Assembly (NCBI RefSeq): GCF_002911015.1
Contig: NZ_KZ626844.1
Coordinates: forward strand, 118,007-182,006
Origin: Streptomyces populi
GTDB taxonomy: Bacteria > Actinomycetota > Actinomycetes > Streptomycetales > Streptomycetaceae
Direction of reading: 5' to 3'
DNA length: 64,000 nt
Shown here piece by piece: positions 63,883 through 64,000 of the stretch (position 1 is its first letter; each line of letters starts with the position of its first letter). Position numbers and translations under genes: made by a program. The notes beneath the pieces were generated by a model. The model was not told where the DNA came from, searched no databases, and was given only the letters and a program-made list of their open reading frames with translations.

Positions 63883-64000
63883 CTAGGGCGTGTTTCGAAA
63901 GTCCCGTCTGGCTCGCGACGCCTGGCACGGCACCTCGCCGCGTTGTCGGGATCACCCGAGTACACCCAGTACGCGGGCGACCCTCCGCCTTGCGATGCAC
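63883..64000. mobile_element. Left edge of a possible MITE, cut by the window end
   Basis: From CTAG at 63883, GGGCGTGTTTCGAAAGTCC begins a non-coding sequence unlike its surroundings that runs off the window. The end sequence resembles the terminal repeat of small non-autonomous elements seen in many Streptomyces genomes. The other end is not available. Confidence 0.5.

Overview
The window is core chromosome of a high-GC actinomycete, almost certainly a Streptomyces. The supporting signs are strong G/C bias at third codon positions, many GTG starts, initiator tRNAs without an encoded CCA, and diagnostic genes: wblC (whiB7), sigR-rsrA, epi-isozizaene synthase with its CYP170-type P450, and a B12-riboswitch-controlled class I ribonucleotide reductase. 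From memory, the order resembles the S. coelicolor SCO5180-SCO5226 region, and its left half resembles the M. tuberculosis Rv3193c-Rv3204 block. No database was searched.

Layout. 0-5 kb: secreted TAP-like hydrolase, a flippase-like membrane protein with a degenerate kinase domain, and an alkyltransferase-like DNA repair protein. 5-18 kb: two large UvrD-type helicase-nucleases (AdnAB-like), an M20 dipeptidase, NudC, a divergent mycoredoxin with a SigR-type promoter, and UvrD2. 18-19.6 kb: wblC behind a long leader that carries an ORF and an intrinsic terminator, followed by a translationally coupled small basic protein. 19.7-23 kb: ABC1/UbiB kinase, ThiF-like protein, YgjP-like metallopeptidase. 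23-26.4 kb: a TerD-AIM24 fusion and two stand-alone AIM24 proteins. 26.5-36 kb: NUDIX, DUF2342 metalloprotease, epimerase, MoaE, small membrane protein, PDZ-Lon-like protease, PPA1309-like protein and UPF0182 membrane protein. 36-38.5 kb: two identical initiator tRNAs bracketing a Sel1/TPR protein. 38.6-46 kb: Fur-type regulator, CBS protein, HisN, TetR, SMR transporter, RsgA, AroA and M50 protease. 46-53.5 kb: SRAP protein, small hydrolase, sigR-rsrA, two HD-domain membrane proteins, a TPR-like protein and peptide deformylase. 53.8-56.3 kb: albaflavenone biosynthesis pair. 56.4-64 kb: lipoprotein, S53 protease, nrdAB with riboswitch and candidate NrdR boxes, GNAT acetyltransferase, and the edge of a possible MITE.

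How it fits together. Much of the window concerns DNA repair and stress: AdnAB, UvrD2, ATL and SRAP act on DNA; mycoredoxin and SigR/RsrA on thiol-disulfide balance; WblC on ribosome-targeting antibiotic stress. Two GGAAT-N18-GTT promoters link sigR itself and the mycoredoxin gene to SigR. WblC is reported to act on the sigR promoter, so both ends of that circuit lie in this window. The points most worth follow-up are the wblC attenuator with its 108-codon leader ORF, the TerD-AIM24 cluster, and several tandem-repeat intergenic regions.
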